From Chitinispirillaceae bacterium (lineage in GTDB: Bacteria > Fibrobacterota > Chitinivibrionia > Chitinivibrionales > Chitinispirillaceae): a stretch of 64,000 nt of DNA. Under the pieces are notes generated by a model that made no database searches, had not been told where the DNA came from, and saw only the letters and a list, made by a program, of their open reading frames with translations. Positions 48,401 through 55,657 of this stretch are shown here, piece after piece. The position numbers and the translations under genes are program-made. Every line of letters begins with the position of its first letter. Within the stretch, counting starts at the first letter, position 1. The stretch spans positions 62,001-126,000 of the forward strand of contig JAFGIN010000113.1 of NCBI GenBank assembly GCA_016929595.1, written 5' to 3'.

Positions 48401-50907
48401 ACAGAAAATTCCATCGTATCAGAGACAAGAAAACCTGATGCATTAGCCCAGACAGAATAGGTTCCTTCAATGAGTTTGCAGCAATACAAACCATCTGCAT
48501 CAGTCGTTACACTTCCGGACATCGGTCCGCAGTAGAAAACTGATGCACCAGGAATCGGTGTATCACCGGTATTCGCAAGGACAACGCCACTGATCGTACT
48601 GGACCTGAACACATTGACTGGAACGTCAAGATTCCAGATACTGTCTCCGGAATTAACTGATAATGTTAAATGCACAGTATATGGTGTTGGACAATCTGCA
48701 CTGACACTTATCTCGAAGGCATCGGACACCGGAACTGCAGCTCCACAACAATTGATTGCCGGTAAATTTGAACTGGCAGATTGTACTGTCACATATTGAT
48801 CATTACCACTGAGAATACAGCTGGCTTCCCGGGAAGCTTCAGATCCAACATTTTGTACAGTAACCGAAAGATCAACTGATTCACCTGGATTGCAGATATG
48901 ATCGCCATTGCCATCATCATCTGCTATCGACTGTCCTGAATAAACAAGTGATGGCGCCTGAATAAGACCTCGCAGCATTGTATATGGATCACCAAATAAT
49001 GTTGTCTCATACATACAGTACCGTATCAACTCTTCATTTAAACACCATAAATTATCTTCATGACTATCGGCATTCAGGTCACCAATCCGGGAGATAAATT
49101 CATTAAAAAAGGCATCCCAGAATTGTCGATCAAAACGTTGGCTGGGTCCGTCAAGGTTTTCTCTTGATTCATTATATGAACCATATCCATAGACGGTATT
49201 AAAAACAACAGCAAACATACCTGAACGAGTAGATGTTGTCAGATGCTCTGCCATACAATCTACAGGAAAATGCCCAGGATAACACCCCTGTGAATAGGTA
49301 AACAGCGGATTTATATTTGTAAGCTTATCAGCTTCATTGTTGTAGAATTTCATCACATATTGTTCATTCGCATGTCCCAGATGATTTACTATTGAATATT
49401 CACCGGAATTAATAATTTTCAGTATACTGTCTGCTCCCCAATCAAACTTTGGTTTGTCATACAGCGTATCCTCAGCAAATGCAGTAAAATCAATAAAACC
49501 TTTTGTTGTATACCCGGATGCTGATGATCCAAGCCTGATCTCTTCCATATACGGAGTTGCATAACTGAATTCACCAGGTCCGAACTGTTCTCCCAGATAT
49601 TCTCCGGCAATACATGCTCTTGTCAAATAAGGTGTACCAGCTGGCAGGTTTTCATATGTAAGAACTTTGTAAATAAAGTTTGCCATCTCTTCGGGAGTTT
49701 CAGCAGAAATTCTTCCTATAGATACTTCAGACATCAAATCGACATCTGTTCCCCCATCTCCATCAGTTGGCTCACCCCAGTACGTGTCTCCATCACTATT
49801 AAAGGGACCATCAAGACACTGGAAATACAGATCACTTGGAATGTACTCCCCTTCACAATACAAATTTCTATATGGTACAATCGAAACATCACCGCCGAGC
49901 ACCACATATTGTGTGTTCCAGTTTGTATAAGCATCGATTATGAAATTCCTTACCTTTTCAGCATCATCAACACCCGTGTAATTGCTCAGAATATCTTCAA
50001 TAGAAATAACTGTTGCACTCAGCCCCTGTGACTGTCTTTGCACAATCAGATCATTAACCGAAGGTGTTGTTTTGGCATCCCGTATCGATTGTGAAGTTAT
50101 CAAAACGTAAGCGTTTGTTTCAGCCGTGCTGCAAAAACCCCCATTTTTATCATTTGTGAGTGTGCTTGCACCATTTTCGTAGGTTTCCAGAGCATCTGGA
50201 TTCTCCACTCCAAGCCCCGACGGATTAAGTTGATCCTTTTTTACGGGAACTGAACCTTTTAATCTCTTATTATCATCTTTCAAAGTTATAAGTAATTCTA
50301 AATTCGAATATATTGTAATTTTACCCGATTTTGGATAATACTGAACCGGATTCAAATTAACAATAGCAATTGTGACCCCTTTCTTTTTTTGAATCGTCAC
50401 TAATGATCCATTTTCTGCTGGGTAGGGATCATCGTTCTGATATATTTCTGAATTTGGTACCGTTTTTTTAAACTTTGCACCTTTAATTAAGGGTATCTTT
50501 GCTTTACCAAATTCGACGAAATTATTCCCCCATAGTGTTGTTTTTTGATTACGTTGAATTTCGATTGAAGCGATTGTTTTTCCAGCTGGCACAATAAACT
50601 GGGCAGGCACTACTGGTAAAACAGGTTTTCCTTCATCACCTGTCAGAGGTGCATTTCCAAGGTATAATCGCTTGACATTTTCACCTCCATACTTTTCTTT
50701 TAATGTAACAAGATCTGCATCAGGTATTTTATAATTGAAAGTAAGTTGTCCTGTGCCTGTAGTACCAACCTCTACCATTACCGGCTTTTTACCCGGAACA
50801 TCCATCATTGCCTCAGCTTTTTTGTACTTCGCCTGCGAAATACCCGTAAACAAAGAAAGAACAGCAAGAAAAACAACCTTGGATTTCAGAACATTTTTTC
50901 TGAACAT
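42451..50907 (-). CDS. Secreted giant peptidase combining a C25 gingipain-type and an S8 subtilisin-type domain
   Basis: About 2818 residues after choosing the ATG at 50907, which has AAGGGG upstream and begins a clear signal peptide (MFRKNVLKSKVVFLAVLSLF, cleaved near ISQA). A propeptide-like region is followed by a C25 cysteine peptidase domain (about 210-640) with His near 512 (NHLGHANEQY) and Cys near 541 (SQGCYPG). Next come a CARDB-like domain, a carboxypeptidase-regulatory-like domain, a ThuA/glutamine-amidotransferase-like segment and a Hydin-type Ig domain. A complete subtilisin domain (about 1440-1790) has Asp near 1521 (VIDTGID), His near 1579 (GHGTHCSG) and Ser near 1732 (GTSMATPHV). 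The remainder alternates Hydin-type domains with two beta-propeller-like stretches. No C-terminal sorting motif is recognisable. The roles would be extracellular protein breakdown or protein maturation; which, is unknown. Confidence 0.92.
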   Translation of the reverse strand: MFRKNVLKSKVVFLAVLSLFTGISQAKYKKAEAMMDVPGKKPVMVEVGTTGTGQLTFNYKIPDADLVTLKEKYGGENVKRLYLGNAPLTGDEGKPVLPVVPAQFIVPAGKTIASIEIQRNQKTTLWGNNFVEFGKAKIPLIKGAKFKKTVPNSEIYQNDDPYPAENGSLVTIQKKKGVTIAIVNLNPVQYYPKSGKITIYSNLELLITLKDDNKRLKGSVPVKKDQLNPSGLGVENPDALETYENGASTLTNDKNGGFCSTAETNAYVLITSQSIRDAKTTPSVNDLIVQRQSQGLSATVISIEDILSNYTGVDDAEKVRNFIIDAYTNWNTQYVVLGGDVSIVPYRNLYCEGEYIPSDLYFQCLDGPFNSDGDTYWGEPTDGDGGTDVDLMSEVSIGRISAETPEEMANFIYKVLTYENLPAGTPYLTRACIAGEYLGEQFGPGEFSYATPYMEEIRLGSSASGYTTKGFIDFTAFAEDTLYDKPKFDWGADSILKIINSGEYSIVNHLGHANEQYVMKFYNNEADKLTNINPLFTYSQGCYPGHFPVDCMAEHLTTSTRSGMFAVVFNTVYGYGSYNESRENLDGPSQRFDRQFWDAFFNEFISRIGDLNADSHEDNLWCLNEELIRYCMYETTLFGDPYTMLRGLIQAPSLVYSGQSIADDDGNGDHICNPGESVDLSVTVQNVGSEASREASCILSGNDQYVTVQSASSNLPAINCCGAAVPVSDAFEISVSADCPTPYTVHLTLSVNSGDSIWNLDVPVNVFRSSTISGVVLANTGDTPIPGASVFYCGPMSGSVTTDADGLYCCKLIEGTYSVWANASGFLVSDTMEFSVPPAVQYDFRMYRPLLSVNPSAVVEDIMIDDSLSVEVTLTNNGDANLDVSVRDRQIRKPEARKNPLLIKSKTERSVTKYFHGKKNDSKGLIPNVYNPGKLEGGDLKALYLTTILWEGETDYFSEGVKSIPSIASLDILSGEKNTPNLDYLMQYDCVILSSNSSWADPDLLGDVLADYVDNDKMVILLVATIAEGGDYQLRGRIATPEYMPIANANVYKDSCTSKDFIQHEISNDVKSLSSFVIANSASVQGNGVALGYYSCNNIIAAAYNSNHPILVINVFPVDGCWGGDLIQMVSNSIEWGAGNKWLQVEPENASFSILPGASESLTAKLNSLTLIGGLYIGEISLFHNDPSVANPKVIPVSMTVDGFRSLTIEPQSVVFDQIWYGNTDTVAVTLVNNGSEATTVSSITSDVGVFSCVQSSSIRVKARKSSKVQFVFNPSGIGNFSGNITVVSDAEDNSSITVPVYGTATEGPNAIVSPEALTFTFQPKDVPADRTVVLSNNGAADLGYSIRIRQTGRPVFRNDHTTTPYVKKGLIYNKRNYMNPFVEKTVLVGLKKGKSNIAITNLLNQIGAESVVELAKGINPITKKKAFDTRVILKVNLFANGKNAVLKAIQKLSRDPNVEYAEPDYIVKAINTPNDMYFSQLYGMNNQGQTGGKADADIDAVEAWDSFTGSPDEILVGVIDTGIDYLHPDLTDNIWKNPGEVPDNGIDDDGNGYIDDYYGWDFAYDDKDPSDGYGHGTHCSGTIAGKGNNGIGVTGVMWDAKVMAIKFLDDSGSGAISDAIDAVNYATIMNVNVTNNSWGGGGYSQALEEAIAASGIFIAAAGNGYQSDNDMYPYYPASYTLDNVIAVAATDHNDHLADFSNYGLNSVDLGAPGQEILSTVPNNGYELYSGTSMATPHVTGAVALLWSNNPSLGSIEVKNAVLQSVDKIPPLLGKTASGGRLNIQKMLELAGNGWLTVAPKTPDSIVPSGNREFTITADPEKLEAGQWTADIIFKTDDPFHKDVMVSVTTDVAGCRSISASNDTVNFGRIWENRDTTVNVILINDCNDQVTISECVFNNQAYSANLTLPLYIKPFGNVKIPVRFSPAVAGAYTANMTVSSDAEDNPSLSVILNGVGITPPKISLNPEYLKKKLDFGIVDTSRVLMSNSGEADYHFKAKVKVPEVTSLSDIRDATLFGADWNTIYKIDPESGEPVDSVDLGDSAKGINELAFDGEYIYFTRYNSITVGDPETKTVVKEITFNGDYYFGPIGVSEDNIFVFNSNNGEVLTIDKKSNEIVNKWNTDYVFDIAYSGSRNSLFAINPVAMTIEERNVFTGEVIGSFPFDKDLSSLAYSSSADILFAADWNGKLFAYNPENGAVIKQYQNTTSFWYLAADEVSAGGNWLRPVTKDGVVAGEDSFSLGASFDTRKLVAGTYSANIVLSHTFGLLPDKIIPCTLSVCGEKRLHINPVSLSFDEVWNGRSDSALVYLVNDGNDNTTVSSVITSNTVFSTSFTKAFTIEAFDSIALKVKCIPKKVGTVTGIIKVTSNARDNPLISVNVSVTTVKPPKIKVNPSSISVKLLPGQQADYAVGLKNTGGADYGFKASVFIDETGNNTPGAIYSLRKDGLFKIDPSSGITIDTILTYAEASSIAFDGKYIYLGGWNNLIQIVDPVRKQVVDSLKVPLYMEGLAVTDDKLIVADYRTVYFLDKKSGTILYSWTMNAYKSDFTYCSDRNTLFMYNNDNQKIEEFATEDGKLINSFKVNNYYSALAYSATSRMLMGSSNKIIDYLDPENGNKLGSINVDYTYRIASDEVNASRWLKSSVNSGIVPKDGGIASIGVTFKCSGLYSGVYNGMLIIEHEKGWAPGPFVVNCKLKVKAQKLIEVLPEDLNFGAVAVGTSSVLPVELINHGNDTTTIKKAQSSSKEFILNVSAPFKIPPFSSVVVDATYTPSNPGWGAALFTLKTNASNVSTVIMDVRGQGVERKGGDTLTTISIATFKK

Positions 50908-51760
50908 ACAATCCCCTTCCTCTGAGAATAAATGGTCTCCAAGAAATGACATCCAGACCTGAATACAGGCCACTATTTTTGAGAACAACAATATTCAGCT
51001 GTTTTGAATAACACGAAAATAACGATTTCACCAATGAAACATTATCATCAGACTGAGAATCACTATTTCAATAAAAAACTGTTTAAAAATGGAAAATCCT
51101 ATGGACGAACTGAGATTCAAAAAGAGCAGCATTTCAATTACATTTTATACATCTATATTGATATAATTAGAATATACCCTTCCCAATTCTATATGATAAG
51201 CCTATGGATAGTAATCTACATCAATCAACTCATAATGTCAAATAGATAGTAATGATTTTTTATCTTTTACTATAAGTTCAGTGTAGTACTTGCATTGAAA
51301 TTTTTCAGATATTAGTAACCTTGAAATTTTAAATGCCGGCAGCAGTGATAAAAAGGTGTTTACAATCCCCCCGTAAGGGAAAACACTCTTTGATAGAAAA
51401 GTTGGGATGGAGTTTTTCAATACACTTTTTGGAATTATTTAGAGATAAGAAATACTGCATTGTGTAGATCCTGTCTGTTTTTTATAATGGTTAACCTTAC
51501 AATGGTTTGAGAGTGATTTTGATCCTTTTATTAATGTATTAGAGTATTCTCCGTATTACGCTTGTTTATTGACCTTATTAGGCAACGAGTTATAGAACAA
51601 AGCGATTCCCCGATTGGAATATCGGGAAATCCGGAATGACTTCTGATGCACATACCTGCAAAGTTTTCCTGACCGAAACGCTTGTAAAATCATGCTCTCA
51701 ACAATTTAACATTCCAATCCTTGTAACATCAGGTATTCAAAGTATGGCCGAGGGGATTTT
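50908..51760. other. AT-rich intergenic region between the C25-S8 and M14 peptidase genes
   Basis: About 850 bp with no supported gene; both flanking genes are on the minus strand. It should contain the promoter of the C25-S8 gene. Two inverted repeats are visible: CCCGAT/ATCGGG with a six-base loop at 51609-51626, and an interrupted GTGTTT/AAACAC pair at 51356-51386. Neither has a T-run. A plus-strand frame (51582-51779) is open but has no recognisable product and overlaps the end of the M14 gene. Confidence 0.5.
50913..50918 (-). promoter_or_regulatory. Ribosome binding site deciding the C25-S8 peptidase start
   Basis: AAGGGG lies five bases before the ATG at 50907, which begins the signal peptide. 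The longer in-frame start at 50991 would bury that signal peptide behind 28 residues. Confidence 0.7.
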
Positions 51761-53500
51761 TTACAACATAGATTCGTCATAAAACCCCTGCTGGATTGTT
51801 CCACGAATTCTTATTGTGCCACTTTGATTAATGTGCATCTGTACTGTACCGGAAGGATCTTTCAGGACAATACCTCCTGTTAAATTTGATGCAGCATTCA
51901 GGAATGATCCTGAATTTCCAATAAGTGAGCTTCGGTTCAGATTACCATATGCGTCAATAGATACTTTAGGTTGACTGGTTTTGAATGCCAAACCATAGTG
52001 AGTACTCGTTTCTTCAACTCCGTGTATATAATTGTTACCGTTTGTTGCGTTTACCACCATCTTTGAAGAATTATTTAATTGGATTGAAATCCTGCTATTA
52101 GTGCTGTTTTTCTGCAACTGAGCATTCAGAAATACCGGCTGAGAAGCTCCAAGTGTTCTATTCGTAAACGTTTGACTTGTATAACCTGTAGAACGTATAG
52201 TTATAGTGTATGTCCCCTGTGGAGCAAACCTGGCAAATATTCCATTGCTGCTTGAATATATTCCGGAACGGACCTGATCATGCCCGGAAAGCTCTATTGA
52301 AACCGGTATTGGCAACCCTGTCTGAGCATCAGTAACTTTTCCTCTGAAACCATTCAATGCTGATTCGATATACCCCAGTAATGCTTCACGGTTGTAGTTC
52401 CAGTGATTTAATAGCTCACTTTCCGGTAAAAATTTTACATCAGACAGCTCTATGGCAGCTTCCCGTGCCCGATGCCAGTAATTGATATAATCTGCTTTGG
52501 TACCATAAGCTATGTAATATGATGCAGCCCAGATAATCCCGTTATTCCCTCCAGTAAAATAACCTGCAGGACTTACATTTTGAACTGTAGATGCATATGT
52601 ACGACCAATAGTTTCATACCAGTCCCAGTCTGCCTGCATTGCTTCAATACCAAACCATGGCCCGACAAAAGCTTCCATTCCGCCATGAATATCTGCAGAG
52701 AGGACAATCCTGTGGGATTCAAGAAATTGCAGATATGCAAGATTCTCTTTTTGAATCTCATTACCATCACCGGTTGTACCCGTCACTGGCTCAGGCATAT
52801 TTCTGTTAAGATCAACACCATTTGCATTCGACCGCCATGGATTACTGATCACATCACCCGACCGATAAGCCCCATCAGGGTTAGCAAGTGGAAAAATGTA
52901 AATATCAAGACTATCAAGAAGTTTTTTGATCCTTGATGACGATGAATAATTCACGAGAAGGTAATCGATTAATTTTGTCAGCACAAACAGACCCACAGTC
53001 TCATCTCCATGAATTGTACCTGTCAGCAGGACGCCGGGTTTGATAGTCAGACTGGACACATTTGAAGTTATCTTTGCAGCAAGTAGTTGCCTGTTGTTTA
53101 CGCTTTTTCCGATCTCCTCAATTTTACATAGTGTAGGAAAGGAACTTTGAAAACCATTCATTGTGGAAACAAACCCAGTGTACGTCGGATAAGTATTGGC
53201 AATACTCCACGCCTTCTCTGTCTCCTTTACGGTATACTGCTCACCGGGACTTTTCAGTATCTGATAGTTATACCCTCTCCCTAAAAACTCTTCAAACTGC
53301 TTCTTGTTTGCATATGCAAACACAGTCCCGTTTTCCACTTTATCGATTGAAACCAATCTTGTTATTGATTCGATCTCCCCGGCATATCGAATGTTGAAAG
53401 AAAAATAGATCTGGCTTGGATCTGTCACGGCAAATGATGAAACTACAAAAATTAAAATGAAAACACTAAAGATTCTTACCTTAAATGAAAAGTATTTCAT
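51761..53500 (-). CDS. Secreted M14 zinc carboxypeptidase with regulatory-like and shared C-terminal domains
   Basis: 579 residues from ATG 53500, chosen because GGAGGG sits directly upstream; a longer frame start would use that site as coding sequence. A signal peptide ends near residue 26. The M14 domain (about 100-380) has zinc ligands His164 and Glu167 (HGDE) and His272 (ADIHGG), the substrate-binding NR pair at 232-233 and a catalytic Glu351 in IELSD. Together they predict an active carboxypeptidase that trims C-terminal residues outside the cytoplasm. A carboxypeptidase-regulatory-like beta domain follows (about 384-455). The last 100 residues resemble the C-terminal part of the clan CD peptidase at 55658-56866, pointing to a shared anchoring, sorting or binding module. 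It faces divergently from the tail-fibre operon. Confidence 0.93.
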   Translation of the reverse strand: MKYFSFKVRIFSVFILIFVVSSFAVTDPSQIYFSFNIRYAGEIESITRLVSIDKVENGTVFAYANKKQFEEFLGRGYNYQILKSPGEQYTVKETEKAWSIANTYPTYTGFVSTMNGFQSSFPTLCKIEEIGKSVNNRQLLAAKITSNVSSLTIKPGVLLTGTIHGDETVGLFVLTKLIDYLLVNYSSSSRIKKLLDSLDIYIFPLANPDGAYRSGDVISNPWRSNANGVDLNRNMPEPVTGTTGDGNEIQKENLAYLQFLESHRIVLSADIHGGMEAFVGPWFGIEAMQADWDWYETIGRTYASTVQNVSPAGYFTGGNNGIIWAASYYIAYGTKADYINYWHRAREAAIELSDVKFLPESELLNHWNYNREALLGYIESALNGFRGKVTDAQTGLPIPVSIELSGHDQVRSGIYSSSNGIFARFAPQGTYTITIRSTGYTSQTFTNRTLGASQPVFLNAQLQKNSTNSRISIQLNNSSKMVVNATNGNNYIHGVEETSTHYGLAFKTSQPKVSIDAYGNLNRSSLIGNSGSFLNAASNLTGGIVLKDPSGTVQMHINQSGTIRIRGTIQQGFYDESML

Positions 53501-53950
53501 AAAACCCTCCAAACTGATTAAATTAGTAAAATTATAATATATCCATTATAAAACCAATATGTCAATAGACATCAAAATAATTTACATACTGTTTATTAAT
53601 TCAGGAGTTGAAACAAATATCTATATATAATGAAATGAAAATAAGGTTGTAATGAAATTATAGTAATCGTCTGGTATACCTTTGTCATGGTTAAAAAATT
53701 AAGCATAATTGATCATACAGTAGTATTCCTCACATTTCCATATCAGTCTTTTTCATGACATTTTTAATATCTTTCATTACCAATTTTAGCGTTCTCGTTC
53801 CTTTTCAGAGTTCTTTGACATAAAAAGAATTATATTATTCTTGATAAAGTATGTATATGATCTTTTAAAAGTTTATACTTTTTTAACCAATTTTAATTTG
53901 TCATATGCGATTATTTCGCCTTGTAACATTATTTCCAAAGGAGTTTTTCA
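53501..53950. other. Divergent AT-rich promoter region between M14 and tail-fibre operon
   Basis: 450 bp between divergently transcribed genes, so promoters for both directions are expected here. A TTGACA hexamer at 53815-53820 points toward the plus-strand operon, but I see no good -10 box at the usual spacing. The 12-base string TTTTAGCGTTCT at 53784-53795 also occurs at 42441-42452. No gene was found. Confidence 0.5.
53505..53510 (-). promoter_or_regulatory. Ribosome binding site deciding the M14 peptidase start
   Basis: GGAGGG lies four bases before ATG 53500. The upstream in-frame ATG at 53512 would place this site inside the coding sequence, so the start at 53500 is preferred. Confidence 0.75.
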
Positions 53951-54826
53951 ATGAATGTACGTTTTGCTTCTTCGCTGGTAGTAAGTGCTGCATTTGCTGC
54001 AACAGTTTTCGCTCAGGGTTGGACTGATGGCGGCACCAAAGTTTACCTGACAACAACAGGTGACAAAGTAGGAATCGGTACTACATCACCAAACTCGACA
54101 TCGAAACTTCATGTAGAAGGAACCATTCGTGTTGATCAGAGAATCATGGCTGATGATGCCGGTGGTCTCGAACTCGCAACCGATGAAGGCACCGTTCGAC
54201 TGAAAATTAATGACAATGGTAATGTTGGTGTTGGAACAACAAGCCCGACGCAAAAATTGCAGGTCTCCGGAGGTGGATTGATGGCTGATTCCGCAATAAT
54301 ACAGAATGCAACATCTCCAGTTGTAAATATACGCAAAACAGCAACCGCTTCTACATATACAAAAATCACCGATAATCAAATCAGGGTTAATGTTACTGGT
54401 ATGGGTGGTGGCGCGTCATCAACAATTACTCCAGGCAATGCTACATTCAATGGTAATGGACCAAACACGGTAATCAGCGGATCTACCATCTCTTGTAAAA
54501 CAGGTCCCAACGCTACAGCAACAACAGTTATCACTCCGGCATCTGTAAAATCACCAAAATTTGAAGTGGGAACCAACGGTTGGTCGATTACTGCGCCTGA
54601 CTACGTTTTTGCTTCGGATTATAACCTCATGCCACTTTCCCAGGTTGAAAAATTCGTCTCTGAAAACAAGCACCTCCCAGGTGTACCAAGTGCAAAAGAA
54701 ATGGAAGAAAAAGGACATGTTGATCTTGTCGAAATGAATCTTACACTTCTCAAAAAAGTTGAAGAACTTACGCTTCATGCAATAACTCTGGAAAAACGCG
54801 TAGTTGAACTTGAAACAACCAATTAA
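53951..54826 (+). CDS. Exported tail-fibre-like protein with C-terminal coiled coil
   Basis: 291 residues with an N-terminal signal peptide (cleaved after VFAQ, near residue 22) and AAAGGAG before the ATG. The middle has repeats of the phage tail-fibre type (VGIGTTSP, VRLKINDNGNVGVGTTSP). The end carries the NLMPLSQVEKFV...HLPGVPSAKEMEEKG segment and a final coiled coil (about 255-288). This C-terminal block is common in Bacteroidota and related bacteria in large surface proteins, where it probably helps trimerise a fibre. The SxD catalytic dyad of self-cleaving S74 chaperone domains is not evident. First gene of a three-gene plus-strand operon with an exported unknown protein and a clan CD peptidase. 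A role in surface attachment is inference. Confidence 0.8.
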   Translation: MNVRFASSLVVSAAFAATVFAQGWTDGGTKVYLTTTGDKVGIGTTSPNSTSKLHVEGTIRVDQRIMADDAGGLELATDEGTVRLKINDNGNVGVGTTSPTQKLQVSGGGLMADSAIIQNATSPVVNIRKTATASTYTKITDNQIRVNVTGMGGGASSTITPGNATFNGNGPNTVISGSTISCKTGPNATATTVITPASVKSPKFEVGTNGWSITAPDYVFASDYNLMPLSQVEKFVSENKHLPGVPSAKEMEEKGHVDLVEMNLTLLKKVEELTLHAITLEKRVVELETTN

Positions 54827-54872
54827 TTCAATTAACTAAAACGGATTCCGGAAATATTTGAAAGGAAAAACT

Positions 54873-55646
54873 ATGCAAATAAAAGCTATTGCTCATTGTC
54901 TTGCGACGCTGTGCCTGCTGAGTTTAGCGGGGACAGGATTTGCTCAGGATGATGAACTGTTAGAAACTGATGTTATCGATCAATATGATGCACCAGAGGG
55001 TAGTCAGTCACTGTTGAAAGGTGACAATGACGAGCTGGTTTCCTATTCTCCTGGTACCACAGATCTCAATATCATTCAAAAGGAGAAGGGAAGGAAAAGT
55101 ATTCCAATGAACTATCGCTGGTCTAAACCCTTCAAAGCAATTACCAGAAACAATGGTACTTATGTTATGCTTGCAGAAAACGGAGACCTGTTTAATTCTA
55201 ATAAATTGAATGGACAGGAAAATAGGGTTATGAATGTAAAAGACAAGCTTTTCAAAAAGGGAAACACAGAAAAAACAGCCGGTACAGTTCAAATGGATAT
55301 GATCGCTGCAGCTGGAAACGATGTATACCTGATCATCAACCAGGGCTGGAGCAGTCGCATCGTATCGGTGAATTCCGAATCGTCTGGCGAAACATTTATC
55401 TCCTATATTGAAGGAATACCTTCAGGAGTCGAAGTAAAAAATGGAACTGTCTACTATGTGTATAACAGCCAGGCTGGAGAATCTTTTATGAAAGCTGTAC
55501 CGTCAGACGGTTCTGGTAAAACCATTTCAAGAGCCAAGTTGCCCTGTAACAACGCGCAGGGTATCAGTGCAGAGAATGGTGTATATTATACTCTCTGCAA
55601 ATCCGAAGGAAAAGTATACAAATTCACTATCAGGGATAAGGAATAA
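54873..55646 (+). CDS. Exported protein of unknown function, beta-propeller-like pattern
   Basis: I do not recognise a family. From the ATG at 54873 (AAGGA eight bases upstream; a TTG 15 bases earlier is less likely) the product has 257 residues. There is a clear signal peptide ending near GTGFAQ, an acidic N-terminal stretch, and then repeated short strands with patterns such as NGTYVMLAENGDLF, NDVYLIINQGWSS and NGTVYYVYNSQAGES. These suggest a small beta-propeller of the kind that reports sequential values along a chain. It lies between the tail-fibre-like gene and the clan CD peptidase gene, 12 bases before the latter, and is surely co-transcribed with it. A partner or substrate-binding role for the peptidase is possible but only a guess. 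Confidence 0.75.
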   Translation: MQIKAIAHCLATLCLLSLAGTGFAQDDELLETDVIDQYDAPEGSQSLLKGDNDELVSYSPGTTDLNIIQKEKGRKSIPMNYRWSKPFKAITRNNGTYVMLAENGDLFNSNKLNGQENRVMNVKDKLFKKGNTEKTAGTVQMDMIAAAGNDVYLIINQGWSSRIVSVNSESSGETFISYIEGIPSGVEVKNGTVYYVYNSQAGESFMKAVPSDGSGKTISRAKLPCNNAQGISAENGVYYTLCKSEGKVYKFTIRDKE

Positions 55647-55657
55647 AGGAGAACAGC

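Noticed and set aside
51582-51779. Plus-strand open frame containing MTSDAHTCKV
   Set aside because: Overlaps the end of the M14 gene on the other strand, has no ribosome site and no recognised family.
53815-53845. Sigma70 promoter for the tail-fibre operon at the TTGACA box
   Set aside because: No acceptable -10 hexamer at 16-18 bases; recorded only as a lone hexamer.
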